A stretch of 64,000 nt of DNA from Paracoccaceae bacterium (GCA_902633655.1 CACPHA010000002.1:1-64000); one strand, 5' to 3'. Shown: positions 43,175-53,961, counted from the first letter of the stretch. Numbers and translations are program-made. The notes: a model not told the origin generated them from the sequence alone.

Positions 43175-44179
43175 TTTTTGCAAAAGTCCCAGTTGAAGAA
43201 GCGGAAGGTGCCATTCTTGCCCACTACTTGAATATTTCCAGTGAACGCCTTAAAAAGGGATTGTTGTTAACGGCGGATCATATAATTTCCTTAAGGTCAT
43301 AAGGATGTGATGCCATTAAGGTTGCTCGTCTTGAAAAAGATGATGTGGGCGAAGATAAAGCGGCGAGGCTTTTAGCTGAACCCCTTCTTGTGGACAAATC
43401 ACATGGGATAAGACTTAGTATTCCTGTTACAGGTAGAGTAAATTTGTTTGCAACCGGGCCAGGCATAATTTGTCAGAATGTTGAGAAACTAATTGGGCTC
43501 AACTCGATAGATCCAATGATCAGTTAGTTGTGCGACAGTATCGCAATATCAACAAACGAGAGAAGGCGGACTTGTGGCGACTGTAAAAATTATCAGTTAA
43601 GCCGTACCAAAAAATTATTTAAAACAGGCTTGCTTTATAGGAAGAGGTGCGATCCGGCTGCTACATCCGACTATAAAAACTACCTCGCTTGTAATGAGTG
43701 AAAGCAAAGGTGGAGCAGGCGAAAAACGATTAGAGGCAATAAATGGGCGACTCCTGGCATTAAATATCAATATAAAGAACGTAAAACGCTTGCCGCATGA
43801 TGCTGAGGCGATGGCTATAGCATTGGCAGGCCTTAAGACTGACCTACTATAAATTTTAACAAGTTCCGCGACCTCAGATATAAATGATGTAGCACCAGTT
43901 GCCGTTCGAAAGGCGGGAGGGCCGGTTACATGTTTTGGCATGCCTGTAGACCCCGGTAATCTTTTATTTCTGGGCTCGTTGGGAGATAAGCCCGTGATTG
44001 GTCTACCTGGTTGTGCACGCTCTGTAGCGCTAAATGGAATCGATTGGATTTTATCACGCATTGCGTGTGGGGTTGCCTGTAGTGCGGAAAGTTTTGCTAA
44101 AATGTCAGTTGGAGGCTTGTTAAAAGAACTTCCAACTCGCCCACAACCCCGTCGACCCAACTTGACTAAATTTTTTTAA
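43171..44179 (+). pseudogene. MoeA-like molybdopterin-binding protein, degraded (C-terminal NTP-transferase domain of the usual fusion absent)
   Basis: GTG start overlaps xdhC stop; VPVEEAEGAILAHYL..RLKKGLLLTADHI*..CDAIKVARLEKDDVGEDKAA..., EGGLVATVKIIS*AVPKN..., DLL*ILTSSATSDINDVAPVAVRKAGG..., PVIGLPGCARSVALNGIDWIL...KELPTRPQPRRP; at least three in-frame TAA and one frameshift. Confidence 0.85.
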
Positions 44180-44244
44180 ACAATACTGTCGATGCAAAGA
44201 ACCTGCTAGAAAAATCGTTTATATGCTTAACTTGAAAACTAATG

Positions 44245-44790
44245 TTACTTGGTTAGTGGACCAATCATCATAGTCATTTGGCGACCTTCCATCTTAGGAA
44301 TGTTTTCTACTTTCCCCATTTCTTGAACATCATCTGCCACACGTTCAAGAAGTTCACGACCCAAATTCTGATGGGCCATTTCCCGTCCACGAAAGCGAAG
44401 CGTTATCTTCACTTTATCGCCGTTGTCCAGGAATTTGAATACACTACGCATTTTGACATCGTAGTCATGTGTATCTGTACCGGGTCGGAACTTGATTTCC
44501 TTAACTTCTATGACTTTTTGTTTTTTGCGGGCCTCAGATTCTCTCTTTTGCTGCTCGTACTTGTACTTGCCAAAATCCATTATTTTGCAGACAGGTGGTG
44601 TGGCATTTGGTGAAATTTCGACAAGGTCTAAGCCGGCCTCATCTGCTAGAATCAACGCCTTTTGAGGTGTTACAACACCGATATTTTCACCTTCTGCTCC
44701 AATTAGACGTAATTCCGGGCTCTCTATGGCTTCGTTTACACGAGGTCCTGTTTCTCGCGATGGTGGCGCGTTGTGTGGTCTGCGGGCTAT
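44245..44790 (-). CDS. infC: Translation initiation factor IF-3 with non-AUG start (AUA at 44790; AUU at 44799 also in frame)
   Basis: ORF extends upstream of the listed ATG as [46 protein letters not shown]; core [31 protein letters not shown]. Confidence 0.93.
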   Translation of the reverse strand: MARRPHNAPPSRETGPRVNEAIESPELRLIGAEGENIGVVTPQKALILADEAGLDLVEISPNATPPVCKIMDFGKYKYEQQKRESEARKKQKVIEVKEIKFRPGTDTHDYDVKMRSVFKFLDNGDKVKITLRFRGREMAHQNLGRELLERVADDVQEMGKVENIPKMEGRQMTMMIGPLTK

Positions 44791-44945
44791 TTTATCAATC
44801 CTTTTATCATTACTGACGTTTGTGCTTCTCTGTAAACGTCATCCATCCATCGGACAAGTGTAAATAAGGTCGAAAAACCAGGGTTATTGTAATTTAACCT
44901 CAGGCATTCACGGATCCGACTAATCAAACAATTTTCAGCATTTGG

Positions 44946-45746
44946 CTACCCAACGAAGGCTTTTTCAACTACAAACTCTGCAGGATTAGAATTGGCTCCT
45001 TCAGATAGGCCTGTCGACTCTAGTATATTCTTTAAATCCGTGTTCAAGCCGATAGAACCGCATACCATTGCTCTATCATTTTTAACGCTAAAATCGCTGA
45101 TACCGAGATCACTAAAAATTTCATTAGTTTCTAAAAGTGTTGTAATACGACCCATTTTAGAGCTTTTTTCCTGCGTCGTAGTTGGATAATAAATTAGTTT
45201 TTTAGACGAAAGCTCTCCAATTAATGGATCCTTAAGTACCTCAGTTACCAATCGTTTGCCATATTCTAATTCATTTACTTCCCGACATGTGTGTGTCAGT
45301 ATAACTTTATCGTAATTTTGATATGTTTCTGGATCTCGGATTAACGAAGCGAACGGTGCAATTCCGGTACCGGTCGCGAAAAACCATATTCGTTTACCGG
45401 GAAGTAATGCGTCATGCACAAGGGTTCCAACTGGTTTTGGCCTCAGAATTATTTGGTCACCAATTTGGATATGTTGAAGTCGGCTTGTTAAGGGACCTTC
45501 CTGTACTTTGATTGAGTAAAACTCGAGCTCTTCATCCCAACTTGGCGAGGCGATAGAATAAGCCCTTAAAAGAGGTTTGCCATCGTTCTTAAGAAGCCCG
45601 ATCATAACGAATTCGCCTGATCTAAACCGGAGTGATTGCGGTCTGGTAACTCGGAAAGAAAAAAGCCGGTCAGACCAATGTTCTACTAATGTAACCGTCT
45701 GCGCATCCGGCAGGTTTATAGCATTGACTTTATTCTGTTGTTGCAT
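44946..45746 (-). CDS. fpr: Ferredoxin--NADP reductase
   Basis: LLRAYSIASPSWDEELEFYSIKVQEGPLTSRLQ, FATGTGIAPFASLIRDPETY, AMVCGSIGLNTDL. Confidence 0.92.
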   Translation of the reverse strand: MQQQNKVNAINLPDAQTVTLVEHWSDRLFSFRVTRPQSLRFRSGEFVMIGLLKNDGKPLLRAYSIASPSWDEELEFYSIKVQEGPLTSRLQHIQIGDQIILRPKPVGTLVHDALLPGKRIWFFATGTGIAPFASLIRDPETYQNYDKVILTHTCREVNELEYGKRLVTEVLKDPLIGELSSKKLIYYPTTTQEKSSKMGRITTLLETNEIFSDLGISDFSVKNDRAMVCGSIGLNTDLKNILESTGLSEGANSNPAEFVVEKAFVG

Positions 45747-46369
45747 TTTTGTTTACTATCAATTTTTCTTTACACTAAGCACATTTTTATACTTTGTTGG
45801 ATGAAAGATGCCAGGACTTTTTAAAAATATGATTATTTTTATTTGCGCCACATAAACTGTAACCAATTAAATGTTTAAAATCATTATCGTAAACTGGCTT
45901 TCTGCCCTGCATCCTTTTAGGGAGTAATCCACATATAGAGAATTTCCTACGCAAGCGCAGACACTGACTTTTTTGACTTTGAATTTTTTAGCCACGAACG
46001 AAATCGCAGTTTAACTTACTATAATAACCGTTGCGTTTAAGTTATATTTACCGTCTTTTTATCGAGGCTTTGAGTGATTTTATGAACGGTAGAAATCCTA
46101 TTCTTGACGCTGATTTCTTGAGCCAATTATACATTTACTCAATATCGTTGGAATTTTTTACTTAAAAATTTTTCTAAATTTGTTCTAGGTTAAACTAAAT
46201 CTTTATACTAATATGATTTCCAAGGGGATCTGCTTTTACGGTTGAAGGTTTTCAGGGCTTTTGACTTGGGTTGCTACTTAAGTACCTTGACTTGGAAGCA
46301 TTGTAAATTATCGTTCGCACTTAACGCTTAATTGCGCTTGTAGGCGAAAACAACAGGAAGGAAAATTGA

Positions 46370-47980
46370 ATGCAAAAACAATCTTATATTAAAAGCCTGT
46401 CATGTAAACTGACAGCTGGCAAAATTGACCGGCGTCAATTTGTAATGTCGGCACTGGCTGCTGGCGTTACATTGCCATCGGCTTTGGGGTTTGCAAATAG
46501 CGCCATGGCTGCGACTCCAAAGTTTGGTGGACGCCTAAGACAAGGTATTACTGGTGGTGCGACTACTGACGTATTAGATCCGGGTCAAATTCTTGATGCT
46601 TACATGATAAATGTGTTGATGGGCCAGGTGCGAAATAATTTGACATCAGTCAGCGCAGACGGGCAACTCGTTGGTGACCTGGCAGAAAGCTGGGAAGCCA
46701 CGCCAGACGCCAAAACTTGGCATTTAAATATTCGAAAAGGAGTTGAGTTCCACAATGGTAAAACACTTGACGCAACCGATATTGTTGACTCGTTGAACCA
46801 CCACCTTGGTGCAGATAATCCATCTGCAGCCAATGGTTTGCTCGCTGGAGTGGTTTCGGTCCAGGCTGAAGGAAATAATAAAGTAATTGTAGAGCTATCT
46901 GGTGGGGATTCTGATTTTCCCTTTATCCTCAGTGATTACCATTTGAACATGTGTCCATCTAATGGAGATGGAACTATTGATTGGCAATCTGGCAATGGTA
47001 CCGGTGGATACATAATTGTCGATCACGATCCAGGTGTGCGAACGCTCACAAAGCGCAATCCTAATTATTGGAAGGAAAATACCTGCTTCTTTGACGAGGT
47101 TGAAACACTGGGTATTCAAGATGCTACCGCTAGGACCAATGCTCTTATGACTGGTGCTATTGATTGCATGAACGATGTAGATTTGAAGACGGTTAACCTT
47201 TTAAAGAAAAATCCAGCCGTAACCATCCGTTCGACTACTGGCAATAAACAAATAACGTTGCCGATGATTACGACTATGGCGCCTTTCGATAACAATGATG
47301 TTCGATTAGCCGTGAAACATATCATTGACCGAGAAGATTGGCTTGAAAAAGTGATCTTCGGATATGGTGAATTGGGTAATGATAATCCGATTGGACCGGC
47401 CAATATCTATCGTGCCAATACGGATGAACTTCCGCAGCGTCAATATGATCCCGAAAAGGCAAAATTCCACCTCAAAAAGGCGGGCTATGATAGACTGTCA
47501 ATTCAGTTCCATGCAGCAGACACTGGTTTTAATGGTTCCGTAGATGCAGGCTCTCTAATGGCAGAATCAGCTCGTAGTGCTGGTTTGGATATTGAAGTTG
47601 TTCGTGAACCGAATGACGGGTACTGGAGTAATGTTTGGATGAAGAAAGCGTTCTCAGCCTGTTATTGGAGTGGTCGCCCAACAGAAAACTGGATTTTTTC
47701 CCAGATTTATGCAGCAGACGCGAGTTGGAATGATACATCTTGGAAACACGATCGATTCAACAAACTGCTTATTCAAGCTAGATCCGAACTTGATGCAGGA
47801 AAGCGTCGAGAGCAATATGTCGAAATGCAGAGAATTGTAAATACTGAGGGTGGCGTTTGCCTACCCTTATTCCAAGCCGATGTTATGGCTCATGGGAGTA
47901 GCTTGCATGTGCCTGAAGTAATTGCAAACAATTGGGTTTTAGATGGCAACATGAACTCAGAACGTTGGTGGTTTTCTTAA
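46370..47980 (+). CDS. ABC transporter substrate-binding protein, family 5 (peptide/dipeptide-type), Tat signal
   Basis: DRRQFVMSALAAGVTLP Tat-like signal; LAESWEATPDAKTWHLNIRKGVEFHNGKTLDATDIVDSLNHH. Confidence 0.9.
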   Translation: MQKQSYIKSLSCKLTAGKIDRRQFVMSALAAGVTLPSALGFANSAMAATPKFGGRLRQGITGGATTDVLDPGQILDAYMINVLMGQVRNNLTSVSADGQLVGDLAESWEATPDAKTWHLNIRKGVEFHNGKTLDATDIVDSLNHHLGADNPSAANGLLAGVVSVQAEGNNKVIVELSGGDSDFPFILSDYHLNMCPSNGDGTIDWQSGNGTGGYIIVDHDPGVRTLTKRNPNYWKENTCFFDEVETLGIQDATARTNALMTGAIDCMNDVDLKTVNLLKKNPAVTIRSTTGNKQITLPMITTMAPFDNNDVRLAVKHIIDREDWLEKVIFGYGELGNDNPIGPANIYRANTDELPQRQYDPEKAKFHLKKAGYDRLSIQFHAADTGFNGSVDAGSLMAESARSAGLDIEVVREPNDGYWSNVWMKKAFSACYWSGRPTENWIFSQIYAADASWNDTSWKHDRFNKLLIQARSELDAGKRREQYVEMQRIVNTEGGVCLPLFQADVMAHGSSLHVPEVIANNWVLDGNMNSERWWFS

Positions 47981-48010
47981 TCTGCACGAAGCAACATTAC
48001 GTTTTAAATG

Positions 48011-48036
48011 GGCCGGTTATCCGGCCTATTTTTTTA
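48011..48036. terminator. Rho-independent terminator between the SBP gene and tpiA
   Basis: GGCCGG-TTAT-CCGGCC followed by TATTTTTTT. Confidence 0.75.
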
Positions 48037-48062
48037 GTTGCTCGCAGATTCTAGTTTATATT

Positions 48063-48800
48063 CTATGATTTTTCAAGCGCTTCTATAATTGAGGAAAAAT
48101 CATCCACCTTTAGGCTTGCGGCTCCAACGAGTGCACCATCAACGTTTGGAATCGCAAATATCTTTTTTGCATTACTGCCCTTTACCGACCCACCATAAAG
48201 GAGTGGCGTATTTGCAGCAATTTCGTGGAAGTTGTGCTCAAGATAATTACGGCAAAAATTATGGACCTCTGCAATTTGTTGAGATGAGGGAACATGCCCT
48301 GTCCCTATGGCCCAGACGGGTTCGTATGCAATAACAAATGGGTATGAAGTCAGATCTTTATGAAGTGAACCATTCATTTGTTTTTCAATTACGTTTAGGG
48401 TTTGTCCACTTTCTCGCTGGTTGAGCGTTTCGCCAATGCAGATAATCGGTTTTATGCCTGCAGTTTGAGCAGCAAGCGCTTTTTGCAGAACCATCGAATC
48501 GGTTTCAGTGTGATCTATCCGCCTTTCTGAATGACCAACGAGGACAGAATTTACACCGAGATCAGCAAGCATTTCTGCAGAAATGTTACCAGTATACGCT
48601 CCACTTTGATACATATGACAATCTTGAGCACCAATTGATATGCTGCTGAATAGGGATAAAGCAGGTTGGATATAGATAGCTGGTGGGCAGATGAGGACAT
48701 CTACCGTACTTTCTTTATGTCGTATTTCTAACTTAGCTAATTCTGCCAAAACTTCTAATGAGCCGTTCATTTTCCAATTTCCAGCTGCAAGTTTCTTCAT
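48063..48800 (-). CDS. tpiA: Triose-phosphate isomerase
   Basis: AAGNWKMNGS, VGHSERR, YEPVWAIGTG, LYGGSVKGSNA. Confidence 0.95.
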   Translation of the reverse strand: MKKLAAGNWKMNGSLEVLAELAKLEIRHKESTVDVLICPPAIYIQPALSLFSSISIGAQDCHMYQSGAYTGNISAEMLADLGVNSVLVGHSERRIDHTETDSMVLQKALAAQTAGIKPIICIGETLNQRESGQTLNVIEKQMNGSLHKDLTSYPFVIAYEPVWAIGTGHVPSSQQIAEVHNFCRNYLEHNFHEIAANTPLLYGGSVKGSNAKKIFAIPNVDGALVGAASLKVDDFSSIIEALEKS

Positions 48801-48859
48801 TTTTAGTTTTTAATACCTTTAGTAGATTATTTGAAAATATTTAACTTATGGATTAGGCT

Positions 48860-49210
48860 TCACATACCCTCAAATTTGATCGATTCACCACATCCACAAG
48901 CCTCGGTTACGTTGGGATTATTGAATTTGAATCCTGATTCTAAAAGCGAGGTCTCAAAATCAATCTCAGTCCCGAAAAGGAACATTTGTGCCATTGGCGC
49001 AATCATAACCCGCGCGCCATTTTGTTCAACAACTTCATCATTCTCATCAATAGAGTCGACATATTCCATCGTGTATTCCATGCCGGCGCATCCACCTTTT
49101 TTCACTCCAAGGCGCAATCCAGCATGTGCATTTTTTTGCATAAGCTTTACGACTTGTTCGACAGCCTTCGGGGTAAGGCTCACAGCTTGCTTTCCTTGCA
49201 TAACAAACAT
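48860..49210 (-). CDS. Iron-sulfur cluster assembly accessory protein (IscA/SufA/ErpA family)
   Basis: LRLGVKKGGCAGMEYTM, C-terminal ACGCGESIKF. Confidence 0.92.
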   Translation of the reverse strand: MFVMQGKQAVSLTPKAVEQVVKLMQKNAHAGLRLGVKKGGCAGMEYTMEYVDSIDENDEVVEQNGARVMIAPMAQMFLFGTEIDFETSLLESGFKFNNPNVTEACGCGESIKFEGM

Positions 49211-49223
49211 TAGTCTGATCCTT

Positions 49224-49586
49224 CTACATAAACCCTAGTTCCAACCTGGCTTCGTCACTCATCATATCCATACCCCATGGAGGCTCCCAGACAAGGTTAA
49301 CATGTACCTGCTTCACCCCGGCAACCAGCTCCGCCGCCTCCATCACCCATCCCGGCATTTCACCCGCAACAGGGCATCCAGGTGCTGTAAGCGACATAAT
49401 AATACAAACTTCGTTTTGCTCATTTATCTCAATCGTATATATCAACCCCAGATCGTAGATATTTACTGGTATTTCAGGATCATAAACTGTGCGACACGCT
49501 TCTACTAGCATATCATAAAGCGAATGATCAGTGCTTGATGGAGCGATTAGAGGCGTTCCTTCAAGTGGTTTTGGAGCTTCCGTCAT
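49224..49586 (-). CDS. SUF system Fe-S assembly protein (DUF59 / MIP18-type, SufT-like)
   Basis: VYDPEIPVNIYDLGLIYTIEI, MSLTAPGCPVAGEMPGWV, VNLVWEPPWGMDMMSDEARLELG. Confidence 0.92.
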   Translation of the reverse strand: MTEAPKPLEGTPLIAPSSTDHSLYDMLVEACRTVYDPEIPVNIYDLGLIYTIEINEQNEVCIIMSLTAPGCPVAGEMPGWVMEAAELVAGVKQVHVNLVWEPPWGMDMMSDEARLELGFM

Positions 49587-49657
49587 GGCTTATCCTATCA
49601 GCTCGTTTTTCTTTTTATAAAAGAATGAGGTTATCAGGTCCAGTAGGCAAATATGTA

Positions 49658-50476
49658 TCAACGACCTTTAACTGGTTTGCTATCCGGTAAAGACAGGTTT
49701 GCGACTTGTTCTGCAATTGGAACTGTATTCATCGGATGCAAATCAGCAGAAAATACCTCTGGGTTGTCTACAGGCTGCCAAGAACTTTGGTAGTAAATTT
49801 CGAGGCCAGAAAAATTTGCTTTGTACCCCATTTTTGGGCTGCCTGGAACCCAATATCCCAGATAAAGATAGGGTAAACGTGCCTCTTTGGCCAATGAAAT
49901 ATGATCGAGAATTAGATACGTGCCGATCGATAAACGCGCGGGTTTGGGCTCATAAAATGAATAAACCATGCTTAAACCATCTTCTATTAAGTCGGTTAGG
50001 GATACGGCCATCAAATGAGATCCCTTAGTGTATTCAATAATGCGTGTGCGGATAGGTGTCTCTTCAATCATTGCAGCGAACTCAAAAACATCCATGTCTG
50101 CCATACCGCCTTCTGCATGGCGGGCTGAAAGATATTTTCGAAAAAGCTGATATTGATCTTCCGTTGCCCAAGGAGACGAAGGTTTGCGCTCGAGTACTTT
50201 GTTTTTATTTAAAACGCGTTTTTGGCTTTTGGTTAATTTAAACTTATTGACGTCAATGCGCGCCGAAAGACACGCTGAGCAATCGGCGCAAGAAGGTCTA
50301 TATAAGACGTTTTGCGATCGACGAAAACCTTGCTTGGATAATTTATCATTCAGCCGTTGTGCCTCTTCGCCTTGCAGAGCCGTAAATAGTTTACGCTCCT
50401 GCCGACCGTCTAGGTACGGGCAGGGTTGTGGTGCTGTGACGTAAAACTGTGGAGCTATCGGAAGGGTGTGGCGCAT
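49658..50476 (-). CDS. bpt: Aspartate/glutamate leucyltransferase (arginyltransferase family)
   Basis: [67 protein letters not shown]. Confidence 0.92.
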   Translation of the reverse strand: MRHTLPIAPQFYVTAPQPCPYLDGRQERKLFTALQGEEAQRLNDKLSKQGFRRSQNVLYRPSCADCSACLSARIDVNKFKLTKSQKRVLNKNKVLERKPSSPWATEDQYQLFRKYLSARHAEGGMADMDVFEFAAMIEETPIRTRIIEYTKGSHLMAVSLTDLIEDGLSMVYSFYEPKPARLSIGTYLILDHISLAKEARLPYLYLGYWVPGSPKMGYKANFSGLEIYYQSSWQPVDNPEVFSADLHPMNTVPIAEQVANLSLPDSKPVKGR

Positions 50477-50900
50477 AATTTAAAGTAGCATTTGATACAA
50501 CCTTAAGCAATATTTTGAATCTAAAAACGCCCTTATAATCAGATTGTACTATCGGTACTCTGAATTTTCCAAATGTCAGAGAAGATTATTTAACTTAAGC
50601 TCATGGATGTTTTTAAGTGAACTTTAATTTTCAAAAGTTGTTTTAAAAACAAGATAAGATTAGAAGATGCTGTTCCGAATTAAAAAAAGAGGCTTCTTCA
50701 AGGGGCTTATTTTGTTGCGATAGAGCTCAATTTATTAGATATGCATTTACAAATTCAAAGATTTCAAGGTGCCTGTGGTAGCTTTTTTAATGTGAGGACA
50801 TGATAGCGCAATAAATTGGAGGAGTTTTGATTTTAAATTGCAAAATTTAAGAAAAACCCAAGTGTATTGACGAACTGTACCATGTCGTTAGGGTCTCTTA

Positions 50901-53687
50901 ATGTCGTTTGAAGGGCTTATCACTTGCATGCCGCGTGCATTTTCCGAGGCGTTGGGGGCGGAATCAGCGTTCTTTTTTTGTGATCACCCTAAAGAAACCC
51001 GGTCTTTAATTCAGGGAGTTTCTGGTACAAGTCCATATCTCAAGTCACTGATTGATCAAGAAAGAACATGGCTCAATTCAGCACTTTCTGACCCGGATAA
51101 TGTGATGGCCGACATAACACAAAATTTGTGTAATGAAAAAAACATAGCAGTCGCGCTTCGCAGAGCAAAAAGACGTATGGCACTTTGGGTGGCTTTATGT
51201 GATTTGGGAGGTGTGTGGACATTAGATCAAGTAATGCAGTCATTAACTATTTTTGCTGATATCGCAGTCGCTCATGCCCTTAGGTCAGCATTTCATCATC
51301 AGGTGGAAAGAGGAAAGCCGAAGGGACTCGGTTGGAATGAAGATCCAGATAAGGCAAGTATTTTCATACTCGCGATGGGAAAAATGGGGGCAGGAGAGCT
51401 CAACTATTCTTCTGATATAGATCTAATCTGTCTTTTTGATGATAGCCATTTTGACCCTGCAGACTTTCATGAAGCCAGGAATTTTTTTATCAAAACGACA
51501 CGAGAAATGTCGTCAATGCTAAACGATATTACGTCTGATGGATATGTTTTTAGAACAGATTTGCGGTTGCGTCCTGATCCTTCGGTAACACCTATTTGCA
51601 TTGGAACAGATGCTGCCGAGCGTTATTACGAAAGCTTGGGCCGAACATGGGAAAGGGCAGCCTACATAAAAGCTCGTGTAGCAGCAGGAGACATGGTCGC
51701 TGGCTCAGATTTTCTATCGCGGATAGAGCCCTTTGTTTGGCGAAAACATCTGGATTTCGCAGCCATTGAAGATGCGCATAATATGCGTCTGGCTATTCGA
51801 GATCACAAAGGCTTGGGTGGATCGATCACGCTAGAGGGTCATGATTTAAAGCTGGGAAGTGGTGGAATTCGAGAGATTGAATTTTTTACACAAACTCGAC
51901 AATTGATTTCGGGTGGTCGAGATCCCTCGCTCAGAGAGCGGCAAACAGTGCGAGGTCTTTCCAAACTTACTGAGAAAAACTGGATAACGAAAGAAACTGC
52001 TGCAGCTTTGACGAAGCATTACAGAGCTTATCGCAGAATAGAACATCGGTTACAGATGATGTACGATACACAAACGCATATCATTCCAACATCACAAGAG
52101 GGATTTGTACGCCTTTCCTGTTTAATGGATCAGGATGTCGAAGAACTGCGTGCCGATCTCCTGGGTAGACTGAAAGAAGTGCACGATCTGACAGAGGGTT
52201 TTTTTGCTGGTCCGTCTGTCGTGCCTGACAAGACTGAAAAAGAGGAAGGATTTGAAGCTATTGTCGCAGGATGGTCGAATTATCCAGCACTCAAATCAGG
52301 GCGAGCTCTGAAAATTTTCGAAAGGCTTAAGCCAGAATTACTCAAGCGTATTAAGGCGGCAGGAAAACATCAAGAGGCGATTATCGCTTTTGATGGGTTC
52401 TTGGCTGGATTACCAACAGGGGTTCAGCTCTTTTCTATGTTTGAAGCTTTTCCTAAGCTCATTGATCTTTTGATTGATATTGTCGCGACCTCTCCTGCTC
52501 TGGCGAATTATCTATCGCGCAACTCTCAGGTTTTTGATGCAGTTATCGGAGGCAGTTTTTGGGATAAATGGCCTGGCCAGAAAAAATTGGCAAGCGATCT
52601 CTCGGCACGCCTCGTTGCGTCTTCAAATTACGAAGCAAAGTTGGATGCTGCACGTCGATGGCGCAAAGAATGGCATTTCAGAATTGGTGTACATTTACTG
52701 CGTGGTCTTGTTGAAGCTGTGGTGGCAGGACGACAGTACGCCGACCTCGCCGAGGCTGTAATAAAAGGTATCTGGCCTGAAGTTATTGCGCAATTCTCCG
52801 CAAAACATGGTCATCCACCTGGTCGTGGAGCCGTTGTCTTAGGAATGGGTTCCATCGGGCTTAGACGTCTTCATTCTGAGTCTGATTTAGACTTGATTGT
52901 CATTTATGACGCAGAAAATGCAGAAAGTTCAAGTGGTCATAGGCCTCTACCTGCTAGACAATATTACGCGCGTCTCACACAGGCATTAGTTACAGCAATT
53001 AGTGCACAAATGGCGGAAGGTCGGCTTTATGAAGTCGATATGCGTTTAAGGCCATCTGGAAATAAAGGCCCAGTAGCAACCTCTTGGTCGTCATTCCAAA
53101 GTTACCAAAAAAAAGATGCTTGGGTTTGGGAACATCTAGCATTGAGTCGAGCTAGAGTTATCGCGGGCCCAAAAGGTTTAGCTAAAGACGTGGAGAACTT
53201 CCGCGTTAACTTGATGGGTAAAACCTCGCCGTCTTTGGCAAAAACGGCTCTAGCAAAAATGCGGCTTCGGATTGCACGGGCTCGAGGACGTGGTCTCGTC
53301 TGGGATGCAAAAGACGGTGCAGGGCGGCTACATGATATTGAAATGATGGCCCAGCTCGGTAGATTATTGGAGGGAGGAGTGCAACGCGATGTGGTATCAG
53401 GTCTTAATGCTTCTATTTCAACTGGAATATTGAGTGAACTAGAAGGGCGGGAGTTTAGAAATGCCTATAGGCTTTTTTGGACCCTAAGAGTGGCGCTGAA
53501 ACTCTTAGGCCAATCGGACTTTGAACTTTCAGATACTGCCGCGAGTAGCAAAAACTTTTTATTGAGTCAGACAGGATATAAAGAATTGGAAAGCTTGAAA
53601 GAGGATTTGTTCACGAAATCATCTACCATTTCAGCGATACTCAATCGTACTTTGCCTGCAGTAGAGGAAAAATATGAGGAAGGGTGA
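50901..53687 (+). CDS. glnE: Glutamine synthetase adenylyltransferase/deadenylase
   Basis: LAMGKMGAGELNYSSDIDLICLFD, VLGMGSIGLRRLHSESDLDLIVIYD, EVDMRLRPSGNKGPVATSW. Confidence 0.94.
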   Translation: MSFEGLITCMPRAFSEALGAESAFFFCDHPKETRSLIQGVSGTSPYLKSLIDQERTWLNSALSDPDNVMADITQNLCNEKNIAVALRRAKRRMALWVALCDLGGVWTLDQVMQSLTIFADIAVAHALRSAFHHQVERGKPKGLGWNEDPDKASIFILAMGKMGAGELNYSSDIDLICLFDDSHFDPADFHEARNFFIKTTREMSSMLNDITSDGYVFRTDLRLRPDPSVTPICIGTDAAERYYESLGRTWERAAYIKARVAAGDMVAGSDFLSRIEPFVWRKHLDFAAIEDAHNMRLAIRDHKGLGGSITLEGHDLKLGSGGIREIEFFTQTRQLISGGRDPSLRERQTVRGLSKLTEKNWITKETAAALTKHYRAYRRIEHRLQMMYDTQTHIIPTSQEGFVRLSCLMDQDVEELRADLLGRLKEVHDLTEGFFAGPSVVPDKTEKEEGFEAIVAGWSNYPALKSGRALKIFERLKPELLKRIKAAGKHQEAIIAFDGFLAGLPTGVQLFSMFEAFPKLIDLLIDIVATSPALANYLSRNSQVFDAVIGGSFWDKWPGQKKLASDLSARLVASSNYEAKLDAARRWRKEWHFRIGVHLLRGLVEAVVAGRQYADLAEAVIKGIWPEVIAQFSAKHGHPPGRGAVVLGMGSIGLRRLHSESDLDLIVIYDAENAESSSGHRPLPARQYYARLTQALVTAISAQMAEGRLYEVDMRLRPSGNKGPVATSWSSFQSYQKKDAWVWEHLALSRARVIAGPKGLAKDVENFRVNLMGKTSPSLAKTALAKMRLRIARARGRGLVWDAKDGAGRLHDIEMMAQLGRLLEGGVQRDVVSGLNASISTGILSELEGREFRNAYRLFWTLRVALKLLGQSDFELSDTAASSKNFLLSQTGYKELESLKEDLFTKSSTISAILNRTLPAVEEKYEEG

Positions 53688-53961
53688 TAAAAACGACCCG
53701 AAGGGATTAATCTTGGAGGCTTATAAGATCGACGGGATCACTGTAGGTGAATGTCGCAGTATTTTTCTGGATTGGGTGCTTGGAATACCGCTTGAGAAAG
53801 ATACGCAATTACTTATTCAGAGTATGGTAACTCAGTATGAAACATCGGCGCCCGATCACCCAATGACAGAAACTTTGCGAAAAGGGCTCATTACACTTGC
53901 TTCTCCTAGACGTAGGGGTGGATGGCGTGGAAGACCCAGGGGTAAAAGTAAAATAAGTTGA
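53674..53961 (+). CDS. Small conserved hypothetical protein
   Basis: 95-aa ORF overlapping the glnE stop by 14 nt; basic C-terminus. Confidence 0.6.
   Translation: MRKGDKNDPKGLILEAYKIDGITVGECRSIFLDWVLGIPLEKDTQLLIQSMVTQYETSAPDHPMTETLRKGLITLASPRRRGGWRGRPRGKSKIS

Noticed and set aside
40000-44000. Sequencing error as the cause of all lesions
   Set aside because: Indels alone could be errors, but TGG-to-stop substitutions and multiple TAA codons restricted to these genes, with intact genes all around, fit real decay better. Read-level check still needed.
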